Source: Anaspis maculata (lineage: Eukaryota > Arthropoda > Insecta > Coleoptera > Scraptiidae). From it: 64,000 nucleotides of DNA. Made by a program: the position numbers and the translations under genes. Below, piece after piece: positions 18,575 through 32,100 of the stretch. The notes under the pieces are model-generated. The model did not search any database, had not been told where the DNA came from, and worked only from the letters and a program-made list of their open reading frames with translations. The stretch is taken from the NCBI GenBank assembly GCA_949128115.1, contig OX421966.1:58153416-58217415 (forward strand), in the 5' to 3' direction. Numbering within the stretch: position 1 is the stretch's first letter; every line of letters begins with the position of its first letter.

Positions 18575-20988
18575 GTTGGGAAATTGAGATATTTTTTCTG
18601 GTTCTTTTTTCGGCCCCCTCAATTTACTTGGCTGAATGGAAGCCATCAATGTTTGACACGTTCCGGGAGTTGTTGTTGTTGTTTTTCCGTGACCCCTCAT
18701 TAAACTTTGCTGAATGAAAGCCACCAATGTTTGACACCTTTCGGAAGTTTTTCAGAAAATTCGTATGATGGGAAACCTTTCAAAAATTTTTTCAATATTA
18801 GGTTGGGAAATTTAGATTTTTTTTTCTGGTTCTTTTTTTGTGCCCCCTCAATAAACTTTGCTGAATGGAAGCCACCAATGCAATGTTTGACACCTTTCGG
18901 AAGTTTTTTAGAAAATTCCTATGATGGGAAACCTTTCAAAAAAATCTTTCAATATTGGGTTGGGAAATTTAGATTTTTTTTTAGTTCTTATTTCGTGCCC
19001 CCTCAATTTACTTGGCTGAATGGACGCCATCAATGTTTGACACGTTCCGGAAGTTTTTTCAAAAACTCGTATGATGGGAAACCTTCCAAATGAATTTTCC
19101 AATATTGGGTTGGGAAATTTAGATTTTTTTTGGGGTTGTTTTTCTGTGCCCCCTCATTAAACGTTTCTGAATGGAAGCCATCAATGTTTGACACGTTCCA
19201 GGAGTTTTTCAGAAAATTCGTATGATGGGAAACCTTTCAAAAGAATTTTTCAATATTGGGTTGGGAAATTTAGAATTTTTTTTTGGGGTTGTTTTTCCGT
19301 GCCCCCTCATTAAACTTTGCTGAATGAAAACCACCAATGTTTGACACGTTCCGGAAGTTTTTCAGAAAATTCGTATGATGGGAAACCTTTCAAATGAATT
19401 TTTCAATATTGGGTTGGGAAATTTAGAATTTTTTTTCTGGTTCTTCCTCCGTGCCCCCTCATTAAACTTTGCTGAATGGAAGCCACCAATGTTTGACACG
19501 TTCCAGGAGTTTTTCAGAAAATTCGTATGATGGGAAACCTTCCAAAAGAATTTTTCAATATTGGATTGGGAAATTTAGAATTTTTTTTTGGGGTTGTTTT
19601 TCCGTGCCACCTCATTAAACTTTGCTGAATGGAAGCCACCAATGTTTGACACGTTCCAGGAGTTTTTCAGAAAATTCGTATGATGGGAAACCTTTCAAAA
19701 GAATTTTTCAATATTGGGTTGGGAAATTTCGAATTATTTTTTCTTGGGGTTGTTTTTTCGTGCCCCCTCATCAAACTTAGCTGAATGAAAGCCACTCATG
19801 TTTGAAACGTTCCGGGAGCTTTTCAGAGAATTCGTATGATGGGAAACTTTTCAATTTTGTTTTTCAATATTGGGTTGTGAAATTGAGAATTTTTTTTTGG
19901 TTTTTTTCTTGTGCTCCCTCATTGAACTTTGCTGAATGAAAACCACCAATGTTTGACACGTTCCGGGAGTTTTTCAGAGAATTCGTATGATGGGAAATCT
20001 TTTAAATGAATTTTTCAATATTGCGTTGGGAAATTTAGAATTGATTTTTTGGGGTTGTTTTTTGTGCCCCCTCATCAAACTTTGCTGAATGAAAGCCATT
20101 AATGTTTGACACGTTTTGAAAGTTTTTCAGGAAATTCGCATGATGGGAAACCTTTCAAAAGAATTTTTTAATATTGGGTTGGGAAATTTCGAATTATTTT
20201 TTCTTGGGGTTGTTTCTTCGTGCCCCCTCATCAAACTTCGCTGAATGAAAGCCACAAATGTTTGACACGTTTTGAAAGTTTTTCAGAAAATTCGTATGAT
20301 GGGAAACCTTTCAAAAGAATTTTTCAATATTGGGCTGGGAAATTTCGAATTATTTTTTCTTGGGGTTGTTTCTTCGTGCTCCCTCATCAAACTTTGCTGA
20401 ATGAAAGCCACCAATGTTTGACACGTTTTGAAAGTTTTTCAGGAAATTCGTATGATGGGAAACCTTTCAAAAGAATTTTTTAATATTGGGTTGGGAAATT
20501 TCGAATTATTTTTTCTTGGGGTTGTTTCTTCGTGCTCCCTTATCAAACTTTGCTGAATGAAAGCCACTAATGTTTGACACGTTTTGAAAGTTTTTCAGAA
20601 AATTCGTATGATGGGAAACTTTTCAAAAGAATTTTTCAATATTGGGTTGGGAAATTTCGAATTATTTTTTCTTGGGGTTGTTTCTTCGTGCCCCCTCATC
20701 AAACTAAGCTGAATGAAAGCCACTCATGTTTGACACGTTCCGGGAGTTTTTCAGAAAATTCGTATGATGGGAAACTTTTCAAAAGAATTTTTCAATATTG
20801 GGTTGGGAAATTTCGAATTATTTTTTCTTGGGGTTGTTTCTTTGTGCCCCCTCATGAAACTTTGCTGAATGGAAGCCACCAATGTTTGACACGTTTTGAA
20901 AGTTTTTCAGAAAATTCGTATGATGGGAAACCTTTCAAAGGAATTTTTCAATATTGGGTTGGGAAATTTCGAATTATTTTTTCTTGCG
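18575..20988 (+). repeat. 156-bp satellite, second array (about 16 units, opposite orientation)
   Basis: Same monomer as the adjacent array but inverted, so the two form a giant palindrome with a short hinge near 18565. About 16 units are marked by GTGCCCCCTCA-like motifs from 18611 to 20846; one unit near 18690 is shortened. The array stops abruptly at TTTTTTCTTG (20987), about 28 bp before the splice acceptor of the first visible MULE-RING exon. A frame of the last units reads into that exon, but the acceptor lies between them. Confidence 0.95.
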
Positions 20989-21015
20989 TAAACTTCTCTT
21001 CATCCATTATGGCAG

Positions 21016-21166
21016 CTCCTGGAGGGAACATAAGTGTGATCAAGGGCCACAACCACCCCCCAAATCAAAGAGAGGATGCCGTGACTACTTTCCGAACAGC
21101 CTTGGTCAACCGGGCACGGAATGGCTTTGAGCGCCTAAAGGACATATATGATGTGGAAAGTATAAG
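21016..21166 (+). CDS. MULE-RING exon A: FLYWCH end and linker
   Basis: Acceptor CTTCTCTTCATCCATTATGGCAG (ends 21015), donor ATAAG|GTGAGA. Reads PGGNISVIKGHNHPPNQRED. The HNHPP motif is the usual end of a FLYWCH zinc finger, whose cysteines must lie in an upstream exon. The ATG at 21009 is just before the acceptor; starting there would add only MAA and lose the finger, so splicing is preferred. Confidence 0.75.
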
Positions 21167-24100
21167 GTGAGAACCACTGGTAGGTAGTTGATTTTTTACC
21201 ACACATTCCCAATGAGAATGGCGCTTTGGTTCGCGTTTTGTCCGTCCGTCCGTCCGTCACGTATCTAACCCTGATAAAATCAAGTTTTCTGAAAAAATTC
21301 AATGGGTAGGCTATAGTCTTCAGACCCGAACAAAGAAAAATCTTTTTCCAATACTCATCAATGGAATAAATAAATAACGAAAATATTAGGAATACCATGT
21401 ACATGTAACGCTGTTACACGGGAGAATTCCACGGAGTGGTCCAGGTTTTAGTAGATATGCATAATTTTTTTTTTGTGAGGGACATACAATCCTTAAAAGT
21501 TTGGTTTTAATTTTTTTTTGTCATAACTTTCAGGTCACAAAATGGATAGGTACTCTTACCTACTTGACGTAGGTAGCCTTTGTCAAAAATTGTCTAGTGA
21601 CGTAGATACAGGGGAGTTGTTCCAATTTCCCCGCCGGAGTTTCTAAGCTACAGGATATTTTTTTAAAAAGACACTTTTTTTAAATTTCTTATTCAATGAA
21701 GAAAAAAGTTCTATTTGGAAATTTTTATTGGAGGCTTCGTTTACGCGATTTCAAGCTGAAAAATGTACCTCTTGACGTGAGAAGTATGCCCTACCCTTAA
21801 TCCTCTTTGTCTAACGGCCGTACCTATTCACAGACTTTCTCGAGGTGCACCTTGTCTAAGTAGGTATCACTTCAAAGCAATGTGTCTTACCCTCGGGTGT
21901 ACCTTAAGAACGCCTTCTCTTTCACAGACTCAGACAGACTTCAGAAGATCCTCATCTTACGAAGAAAGTCAAAGATTTCAAGCCGAAAGTCTTGAAACAA
22001 AAGTCGTAGTTGAGGTATACCTTATTGTTTTAAAGTGATACTCAAGGTGCACCTTGCATCGGATTATTCTCAATTTGAAACATGTTTTGACAAATATCAT
22101 TTATGCTACTGATATTGCAGAAATCCAATAGCAGCCACCAACTATACCTATGCCACCGCCGAAGGGACCATGAGGGCGGCGCGAGCGAGGAATCGTCCGG
22201 CCATCCCAGAAACCCTCCAGGATTTAGGGAATGTGCTGGCCGGCGATTATGGCCAGCAGTTCAGCTGCCATGGTACTATATTTCGAAGAGTCATCACCGA
22301 TGGCACATCAACGGCCGTGATATTCGCTTGCGAGGCACTTATGAACATTCTATTGGAAGGAGGCATCGAGGAGGTTCACGCTGACGGCACATTCAAAGTG
22401 CGGCCCGCCAGCCCACCATCGCGCCAGCTACTGGTGCTGCACGCGATTGTAGAAGACCACGTACGTATATTCGTATATTCTAGAGGGCGGGCGATTCAGT
22501 TTTTCTTTCTGTTGTTAGTCCACCTTGAAGGAGCAAGAACGCATTCAACTTCTAGCATACTGACCGTGGGTTCCACAAAAAAGATAGCACGAGATCAGTT
22601 GATTCGGGATTTTGGTTTGTCAATTTGTAGCTGACTCAATGGACTACGTTTATTTGTCAATAGTGAAAAGATGATGAGTCAAGTACAGATTCCAGACATC
22701 TTTTGTAGTTAATTGACTAGCATTCAGCAGAAAAAAGTTCAGTCAATCAGCAATCAGTCTGATCGCTGATCATATTTTTTGGTGGAACTGACGGTGAGTG
22801 GGCCCGGTTTCCTTGAAAAAAATAACCCTGGAAAAATGTTCATGATTGGATTCAATTTTTTCTCACTTTTTGTGCATTTCCTAAAATTAACGAAACCTAC
22901 ATTAAAAAAAATACTGTGGTGAGTTTCTAACTTTCTGCCGTGATGTCATACATAACGAGGGTTCATCGAGGTCATAGTATTGACACACGACGTTTCGTTT
23001 TTGACCGATAACAATAATATCCAAAAAAGGAAAAAGGATCATCAATAACCTATTTTGTAGGTTTTACCTTGTTTCTGGTTTCACTTCACACTTTACTAAG
23101 TTTTATGCGGTGGAAAACCAAGTGCAAGTGTGTTTTCATCTTTTCACTGACAACAGTGACGACCAGACGACAACTTGTCAGTCCTGTCACAGTGATGTCT
23201 GAGGGCACGCCACATGCGGTGATGTATTGTCTATTTATTTTATTAGGTATTATATCTATTTTGCCGCAAATATTTCGAACAAATTGATTCAGTGTCATAA
23301 GTCAAGCGCAAGCCACACGGGTTTGCGTGTCTAAAAGTAGCCAGTACGATGCGGGGTAGATAAAATTTGTTTCAATCTTTGTTTCAAATTCTAACTTCCC
23401 ACACAAAGGGACGTCTCGTAGAAAAACTTCCATCTCTTTTTTTGCTACTTCTCGGGAAAGTTTTAGGGTGACACAACCGATTTTTTTCTTTTTTTTTGTT
23501 TGTTAAATAGGCTAATCTCTGGAATAGCCACCTACTTCTTCTATGTCTCAGTAAAAATCTTGTTATAATTCGCTAAAAAACAGAGCCCTGAAACGCTTCC
23601 GAACAAACAGAAAAGTAGTATGTGTAATGTATAGACCTTCTCATATAGGCGGTTCCCTTCACTCGCAGCTCATGCGCAGGTCTTCCCATAGACTAAACTC
23701 ACTGGTTCAATTGGCTGTTTAACCGGGAGCGCTTATCGATCGGGCTGGCTAGGGTTGGGGTTGGCGACGGCGCCAATATAAAGGTGAACCTGCGTCCCGA
23801 GGACCCCAGGTAAATGAGAATGGCTATAGGTATGACTGATTACGTTTTCTGAATCGCTACAAAGTAGGTACCTTGATATGAGTTTTTTTTTCAGTCTGTC
23901 CCATTTTTGTTTGCACTAATGAGTGACAAAAGTAAAAGGGGGTACAAGATGGTTCTGGCGTTCCTGAGGCAGGAACTGGCGCCTACTCTGAATACCCTAC
24001 GCTTTATGACCGACTTCGAGGCTGCTCTGCAGGCGGCAATAATAGAAGAGTTTCCGGAAGTGGAGGTCAAGGGATGCCTCTTCCATTATACCCAAGTAAG

Positions 24101-26084
24101 CACCTATCAATTATCAATTAGTACAAGGGAATATCCTTTTTTATCATCCGTTCTCTTCAATAGTACCGTTTGAAAGTACCTTTACTACTACATCAAGTAT
24201 CTTTAATATTTCGCCCTCAAAAAAGAAGATGAAAACTCAATTTTTTGTATACGGTGTACTGAGTGTGTTAGAAAACGTAATACGTAAATATAGTCCAGTC
24301 ATGTTCAAAAAACCCTAGCAAGTTCGGAAAAAATAGTAGAGGGTTGAAATTTTGTAGGTACACATATTCTTCAAGTACATAGTAAGAAATGAACTAAAGA
24401 AAGTCCCCTAGAATCCGAGCTTAGGAACCCATGACAAAGGGCCATGAACCCATGATCAAGTGTTAAAAACCAGTTTTTTTCAGCGAAGTCATTGTTTTAG
24501 CTCAAGATGTTTCCTTTTGCAATGAGATGATTGCATGTTACCATTTCATGAATTTCCATGTAACATTTTGACAGTTTTCTAGAAGGCGGATCCAAGATGG
24601 CGGCAAGAAAGAAAAACAGTTGAATACATCATTTTTGGGGATAGCAATTGTGGACATTGGTTGATGGTCACATTTCATTTCATTTATAATTTTCAATAGA
24701 AGAACCAAGTTACACTCCATTACCTAAGGAAACCACCGATTTATTAGGAAAAAAAGAAAAGAAAGTTAATGTTTTGTTTTTTCCCCAAATATTAAAAAAA
24801 AAACGACCAAAGATTTTTTGAATGATTTAAAGCACCATCAAAAGCATGAAAATGCGAATATAAATATATGATGATTTTCATGAATCCAGCTCTTTTGGCT
24901 TCGAAGATGAGAAAAAACTTAAATGTTGCTTTCATTATGTTTCAAGGGAAAAAAACAGTCGAATTCATAACCTGCAAGTGAAAAAAATAAATAAATGAAA
25001 ATTCCTATCTCAGGAACCATAAGAGCTAAAAATATAAAAATCTCCCAATATATTCCTGATTTTATGCTGTTCAAGGTGCTGTGAACCATCCTGAAGTATC
25101 TTCAATCGTTTTTGAAATTTTCCGAAAAAAATGAAAAATTTACCATATTCTTTTTTTTCAATAAATCAATGATTTTTTGAGATACTGGAGTATAACTTGA
25201 GTTTTCATTGAAAATCATGTAAGAAATAAAATATGGTCATTATTCAATGTCTAGGTATATTATTTTCAGAAAAACTGTCAACTGTTTTTCCTTTTTGGCC
25301 GCCATCTTGGATCCGCCTCCCATGCAAACATTGAAATCGCATATGGCTATTATTAAGATGGTCATATGAAATCATTCAAATGCAAAAAGAATAATCTTGA
25401 TTCAAGACAAGGACTTCTTCGTTGAAGAAACGAGTTTTAAACACTTGATGGCCATTGGGCCTTATGAATAAAGATTGCTTTTGCTTGATTTTTGTTCCTA
25501 GAAAATTCTCAAAAAACTCAGAAACTTCAAGGAACTCATTAATTTAGGTTTCAATGAGCATTTGAGTAACTGATTGAAACAATAACATTGGTTTAAAGTC
25601 TCATTTCCAAATGTTTTCCCGTTTTTTGCTGGTAGATTTCAAGCAAAAGCAATTGCTTAATCTTTATTCATAAGGCCCATTATCTTGGGTTCCTAAGCTC
25701 GGATTTTAGAGGACTTTTTGTCGCTCATCATGACCATCGGAGGAACGTGTGTACAAAATTTCAACCCTCTACTATTTTTTCCGAAGTGGAAAGACAATGG
25801 GTAGTTTTAACAAAAAATAAGCATAATTAAGCATTTGCTTAGATTTTTGAGGAGTTGCTAAGCAAACTTTCCTTGGCAACGCCTATGAAATCCAAGCAAA
25901 TGCTTATCCTTATTTTTTATTAATACTACCCAGTAACTGGACTATAGCGGTTTTACTTTCCCGGCCCACCCACGAACACGGAGGGAAAGTATTGTAATCG
26001 TGCAGAAGAAAGTTTTGAGATTTCACCGGATATATCCGTTTTGAGGTCCCCCAAGACGATTAAGACCATTTTCAGAATGATGTC

Positions 26085-26116
<32 letters not shown>

Positions 26117-29100
26117 TGTGTGTTTGTACCCCATTAACTGTGGCGACTTGTGCGTGCAACGACCTATGCTGTGGCGTCCGCTCTAGTTGTGGCGTCTTAC
26201 ACACGGTTGCCACAGCAAAAACCTTCACTGTCTCAAAAATAATCACCGCTTAAGGCTAGAACTTATAGAACAGCTTTTATAGAAGCATATTGACTTTGCA
26301 TATGAAGGAAATCCTCGGATCTTCAAAACTTAGTGGTGTATAAGTGAATTCATCAGGTTGCCACAAGTAATTAGAAGTGCTTTGTGCAAGTTTGGGTATG
26401 ACACCCATTTGTGACCTCCTGTGCTGAAGCGCCCCCTTGAGTTCACACACTAGTACTAAACCAAGAATATATTCAATGGTGTTGGTTGTTCTTTCGCAAT
26501 CTGCACACACACATAATGCATCAGTGTACTTTTGTGGCACCCACCTGCAAAAAGTCGTAGAAAATTCAGATTTTTTAAAATCACCAACCTGAGCATAAAA
26601 AGATATTTCCAAACGTACCCCCTTTGTCCCCACTCACCCCCTTCGACTCCACTCACCCCCTCTCAAAATGACAAATATAATCACCTGCTTTGAGTACGTC
26701 AAATTGAAGACATCAAATTCTCTTTGTGAGAAAAATATTATAATTTTTTTTTGTTCAACCCCCCTTTTGCCCCACCCACCCTTAAGTTCCAAATTTCAAA
26801 TGGCACCACGTACTTCTGATTAACCAGATTGAAGAGTCTTGAATTCTCTTTCTGAGAAAAATATAAACATCATCAATCACCCCCTGTCGTCCCCACCCTA
26901 CCCCTACTTATAAAATTTCATGTATATAATCTACTTTGTGGTACATCAAATTGAAAACATCAAATTCTCTTTGTGAGAAAAATATTATAAATTTTTTTGA
27001 TCAACCCCCCTTTTGCCCCATCTACCCTTACATTCAAAATATCAAATGGTATCACGTGCTTTTTGGTTCTCCAGGTTGAACACTCTTTCTGAGAAAATTA
27101 TAAAAATTTGTAATAACCCCCTTTTGCCCCCCCTGATTTAAAATTTCATGTAGAATAATCTATTTCGTGATACATCAAATTGAAGACATCAAATTCTCTT
27201 TGTGAGAAAAATATTATAATTTTTTTTGTTCAACCCCCCTTTTGTCCCACCCACCCTTAACTTCCAAATTTGAAATGGCACCACGTACTTCTGATTAACC
27301 CGATTGAAAAGTCTTGAATTCCCTTTCTGAGAAAAATATAAAAATTATCAATCACCCCCTGTCGTCCCCACCCACCCCTACTTAAAAAACTTCATGTATA
27401 TTGAACTACTTTGTGGTACATCAAATTGAAAACATCAAATTCTCCTTGTGAGAAAAATATTAAAAATTTTTTTGATCAACCCCCCTTTTGCCCCATCTAC
27501 CCTTACATTCAAAATATCAAATGGTATCACGTGCTTTTTGGTTCCCCAAGTTGAACTCTCTTTCTGAGAAAATTATAAAAATTATTAATAACCCCCTTTT
27601 GCCCCCACCCCCCCCTAATTTAAAATTTCATGTAGAATAATCTATTTCGTGATACATCAAATTGAAGACATCAAATTCTCTTTGTGAGAAATATATTATA
27701 ATTTTTTTTGTTCAAACCCCCTTTTGTCCCACCCACCCTTAACTTCCAAATTTTAAATGGCACCACGTACTTCTGATCAACCAGATTAAAGAGTCTTGAA
27801 TTCTCTTTCTGAGAAAAATATAAAAATTATCAATCACCCCCTGTCGTCCCCACCCACCCCTACTTAAAAAACTCCATGTATATTGAAAAAAACTGAAAAT
27901 TGCAAATTGAAAACATCAAATTCTCTTTATGAGAAAAATATTATAAATTTTTTTGATCAACCCCCCTTTTGCCCCATCTACCCTTACATTCTAAATATCA
28001 AATGGTATCACGTGCTTTTTGGTTCCCCAGGTTGAACTCTCTTTCTGAAAAAATTATAAAAATTAGTAATAACCCCCTTCTGTCCCCACCCACCCTTAAT
28101 TTAAAATTTCATGTAGAGTAATCTACTTCGTGATACATCAAATTGAAGACATCAAATTTTATTTGTGGGAAAAATATCATGAATTTTTTTGATCAACCCC
28201 TTTTTGGCCCACCCACACTCAACTTCTAAATTTCAAATGGAACCACGTACTTTCGGTTCACTAGATTGAAGAGGATTGAGTTCTTTTTCTGATGAAAATA
28301 TAAGAATTTATAATTACTCTCTTTCGTCCTCACCCACCCACTTTAATATTTCATGTAGAATAATGAACTTTGTGATACATCAATCAGAAAAAATCATATT
28401 CTCTTTGTGAGAAAAACATTTTTTTTTCTATTAACCCCTCTTTTGCCCCACCCACCCTTGATTTCCAAATTTCAAATGGAACCACGTACTTTTGCATGGT
28501 TCACCAGATTGAAGAGAATTGAATTCTCTTTCTGAGAAAAATATAAAACTTATTTATCACATCCTGTTGTCCCCCCCCCCCCACACCCACTTGAAAAAAT
28601 TCATGTAGGCTTATCTACTTTGTGGTACATCAAATTGAAAACATCAAATTCTCTTTGTGAAAAAAATATTCAAACACCCTTAGCTTTCAAATGAAACCAC
28701 GTACTTCTTGGTTCATCCGATTGAAGAGAATTGAATTCTCTTTCTGAGAAGAATATAAAAAATATTAATCACCCCTTCTCGTCTTCACCCACCCTTACTT
28801 TAAAAACTCATGTAGGATAATTTACTTTGTGATAAATCAAATTGAAAACATCAAATTTTCTTTGTGAGAAAAATATTATAATTTTTTTTAATCAACCCCC
28901 CTTTTGCTCTATCCACTCTTTTAAGTTCCAACTAAAAATGATAACTGACACGTACTTTTTGTTTCACCAGATTAGAGAGGATTGAATTCTTTTTCCAAGA
29001 AAAATATAAAAATTATCAATCATCCCCTTTGGTCCCTACCCACCCTTTTACTTTAAAATTTCAAATGAAACCACCTACCTTGTGATACATCAGAAGAGAA

Positions 29101-32100
29101 TTGTACTGAGAAAAATATTCTAAAAATTTTCAATTTTCCCCTTTTGCCCCCACCGACCTCTATTTTACAATTTCAAGTAGAAACATCTATAATATGCTGT
29201 TCTTCACGTTGCAAATTCAGCACTAGAACTTTTGGAATCAAAAACAAAGTGATAAGTTAGAGGGCTACGGCTACGGCTGATGGGACCTGCAAAGTTTTGG
29301 CGCAAATCTATCAGGGCCCATCAGCCGTATACCTTTCCAGATTTTCACTTTATTTTTGATTAAAAAATTTCTTGTGCTGAATTTGCAACGTGAACGGGCA
29401 TTACTTTGTGGTACTTACATCAAATTAAACAAAATTATTATCTTTTTTGTTGAGGAAAATATTATGAATATTTCTTATTACCCCCTTTTGCCCTCACCCA
29501 CCTCAACTTTAAAACTTCAACTAGAATTAGGTGCCTGCGGTACGCAAAAAAAAAGTGGCATTTGATGATACAAGCAAGCCATTTTGCACAGTTGTTGTCC
29601 ACACCCATTAGAAAGTTTTGACCCGCAGCACCTAAAAAATGTTCCCTTAGGACTCGAGATTTTAGAGGGCAAAGGGGACCCCATGAAAAAATCTAAAACA
29701 TTTTAAATAAAGCCTGATTAGTGAATCTCAGTGTCAACATAAGCATACACTGTCATTTTCAAAATTAGGTTAAAAATAAAAGAGTCATTTTTGAGCGTCA
29801 TACAATATATTTTATCAATATCAGAGTACAAAACATGTAACCCACAACCTGTATAGTAATTATATTTAAATAAACCGTCACAACGAAATTGGTGAAAATG
29901 TGATTAGGAAATGCCGAGTTTACAATAGAGTATTATATTTTGAAAAAAATATTTTGTTTTCGATGGGAACAGAAACTACATTGAAAAATAACTGACCCAT
30001 ATTTTTTTTGTTTAGCCAGAAATCGAATCGTTTGGCCGCAATAAATAAACGAAACTCTTAAATTCTTACTAGTTCTGACGTCATTTACAAAGGCAGTCAC
30101 AAGTAGTTGATCTTCTTTTATCGATTACGCCCAAACGATTCGATTTTCGACCGAATAAAAAAATACGGGTCAATTATTTTTCGATGTAGTTTCCATTTCG
30201 ACAAAAAAACATTCTAGTATAATACTCCATTACGTTAATTTCACAGGGTGTCCATATGTCCATGGTTATGTTTTATGCTCTGCTATTGATAAAAAAATAT
30301 TGTATGAAACTCAAATGACTCCTTTTACTTTGAATAATATTTTGAAAATGACAGTGTATGCCATGAGTGTATGCTTATGTTGCCAATGACATTGGTGAAA
30401 CATTTACGTAAAACATCAAACACGACAAATTATCCTACCCGTAGTTTAGGAGGATATCTTAAATAATATTTCCAACATGTCAAAAAATGCGCCAATATTT
30501 CCAATAAAATTTAAAAAAAAGTTCAACTCTACGCGCATTCGTTCTCGATTTATCGATTTTCAACTTTCGGAATTAATAACCCTGTACAAAAATGACCAGA
30601 AGGGGGGTGATATCGTAACCATGGTAATTACGATGTGACATGAAGTTACTGATGTTACGTCAAGATCCCCGAATTGGTAAACGCATCGTATCCGCCACAG
30701 CATGCTTCATTTCAACCCATTCCAAAAGCGAATGCTGGCGTCCACCGGGTGGCAGCCCCCTTGGGGGTCGTTGGGGTGAATTTTTTCGTGGGAAGGTGTA
30801 TTACAGTGAGTTTATGCATATCTGCCAAATTTACGTCAATAATATGGCCAATAAGAGAATTGCAATAAAAAAATGTTAATTTTTGAAAAAATCACATAGC
30901 CTTTGAAAAGAAAGAAATATTTGAAAATTAAAAAACCATTTCGGGATATTATTGCTACCTTTCAAAAAACGATATCATAAATAATCTACAATTTTTTTTA
31001 GAAAAGTGACACAACGTTGACAATTTACCCTTTTGACCCTCTTCCTTTTGGCGCACTGTATATCATGTACATTTTCAATTATGAAACTATCCTTTACATC
31101 ATCACGTAGCCGAAGTAGGCCCTATCTGGCGTTGTCTTCCTTTTTGAAATCGGAAAATTTTTGTTCGAGATATTCCCATTTTACAAAATGCGGAAATTTT
31201 CATTACCCCTATTCACTTTTGAGCAGTTTATAAAGGTATGTATGTACCTACATGGAAGAAAGGGATAGTACAGAAACTTGAATTTGAGCCAAAGCAACGA
31301 TACTTAATTATAACCATTTAAAACAAAAATAGAGTAATACTTATACACACTTCTTTCCATTCGATCTTCCGGAAATAATCGGAAGAGCCATCAACATTTG
31401 ATTTTCAAATACGACACCATATTGTTTAATATTAGCATTAGGATAGATATTATATCTCCGCGAGATTCCCTATCAAACATAAAAAGGCCTCTCTAAATCA
31501 AGGAGTTTAAAAATTTGCCCCTCCCCTCTTCCCCGGTTTCAAGGATGTGAGGGATTAAGTGTCATGGAATTTTCTTGTCCCCGCGAATTCTCTTATCCAA
31601 CCGAAAAATGCCGGTTTAGATCGGAGCTACTTGGAAAAAGGGGGTGGTTTTTGAAAGAGTGGAGTGAGGTGGGGGTTGCTGGGGAATTTGTGCAAGGCAT
31701 ATACTTAGGAGATTTTCTCTCCGCAAGTTTCCCTATCAAACAAAAAAAGGCTGCTCTAAATCGAAGAGGTTAAAAAATTTGCTCCTTTCCCCTTCCCCTG
31801 TTCACGGATGTGGGGGATGGTAAGTGTCATGGAATTTTCTTGTCCCCGCGAATTCTTCTATCCACCCGAAAAATGCCGGTTCAGATCGGAGATAGGTACT
31901 TAAGAAAAGAGGGTAGTTTGAAGGAGTGGGGTGATGCGGGAGTTGGTGGAATTTGTGAAAGGTTTATAGAAGATTTTATCTCCGTGAGTTTCCTCTTGAA
32001 TAAAACACTAAAAGGCCAAGGGGGTAGTTTTGAAAGGGTAAGGTGGGGTGCGGGTTGGTTGAATTTGTGCAAGGTATTATGCGAGTTTTCTCCCCGCGCG

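Larger units (their letters stand above)
24291..25944. mobile_element. Long inverted-repeat element (TA TSD) with two nested MITEs
   Basis: Ends TAGTCCAGT and ACTGGACTA, flanked by TA (24289-24290 and 25945-25946). Arms of about 330 bp or more match in inverted orientation: AAAAAATAGTAGAGGGTTGA on the left against TCAACCCTCTACTATTTTTT on the right, and GGCGGATCCAAGATGGCGGC against GCCGCCATCTTGGATCCGCC. The right arm is interrupted by two younger MITEs. No transposase is seen. Confidence 0.8.

Noticed and set aside
20574..21170. 198-codon frame joining satellite to the HNHPP exon
   Set aside because: A good splice acceptor at 21014-21015 separates the two, and the FLYWCH ending needs a cysteine-bearing exon before it, so the satellite part is read as intron.
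24291..25944. Gene in the large C-D intron inverted-repeat element
   Set aside because: No frame above background and sequence explained by paired arms plus two MITEs.
26041..26253. Cys/Val-rich peptide over the GT microsatellite
   Set aside because: Product of translating a dinucleotide repeat.
26615..29525. CRISPR-like array
   Set aside because: Regular spacing comes from tandem satellite monomers with no unique spacers; the genome is clearly eukaryotic.
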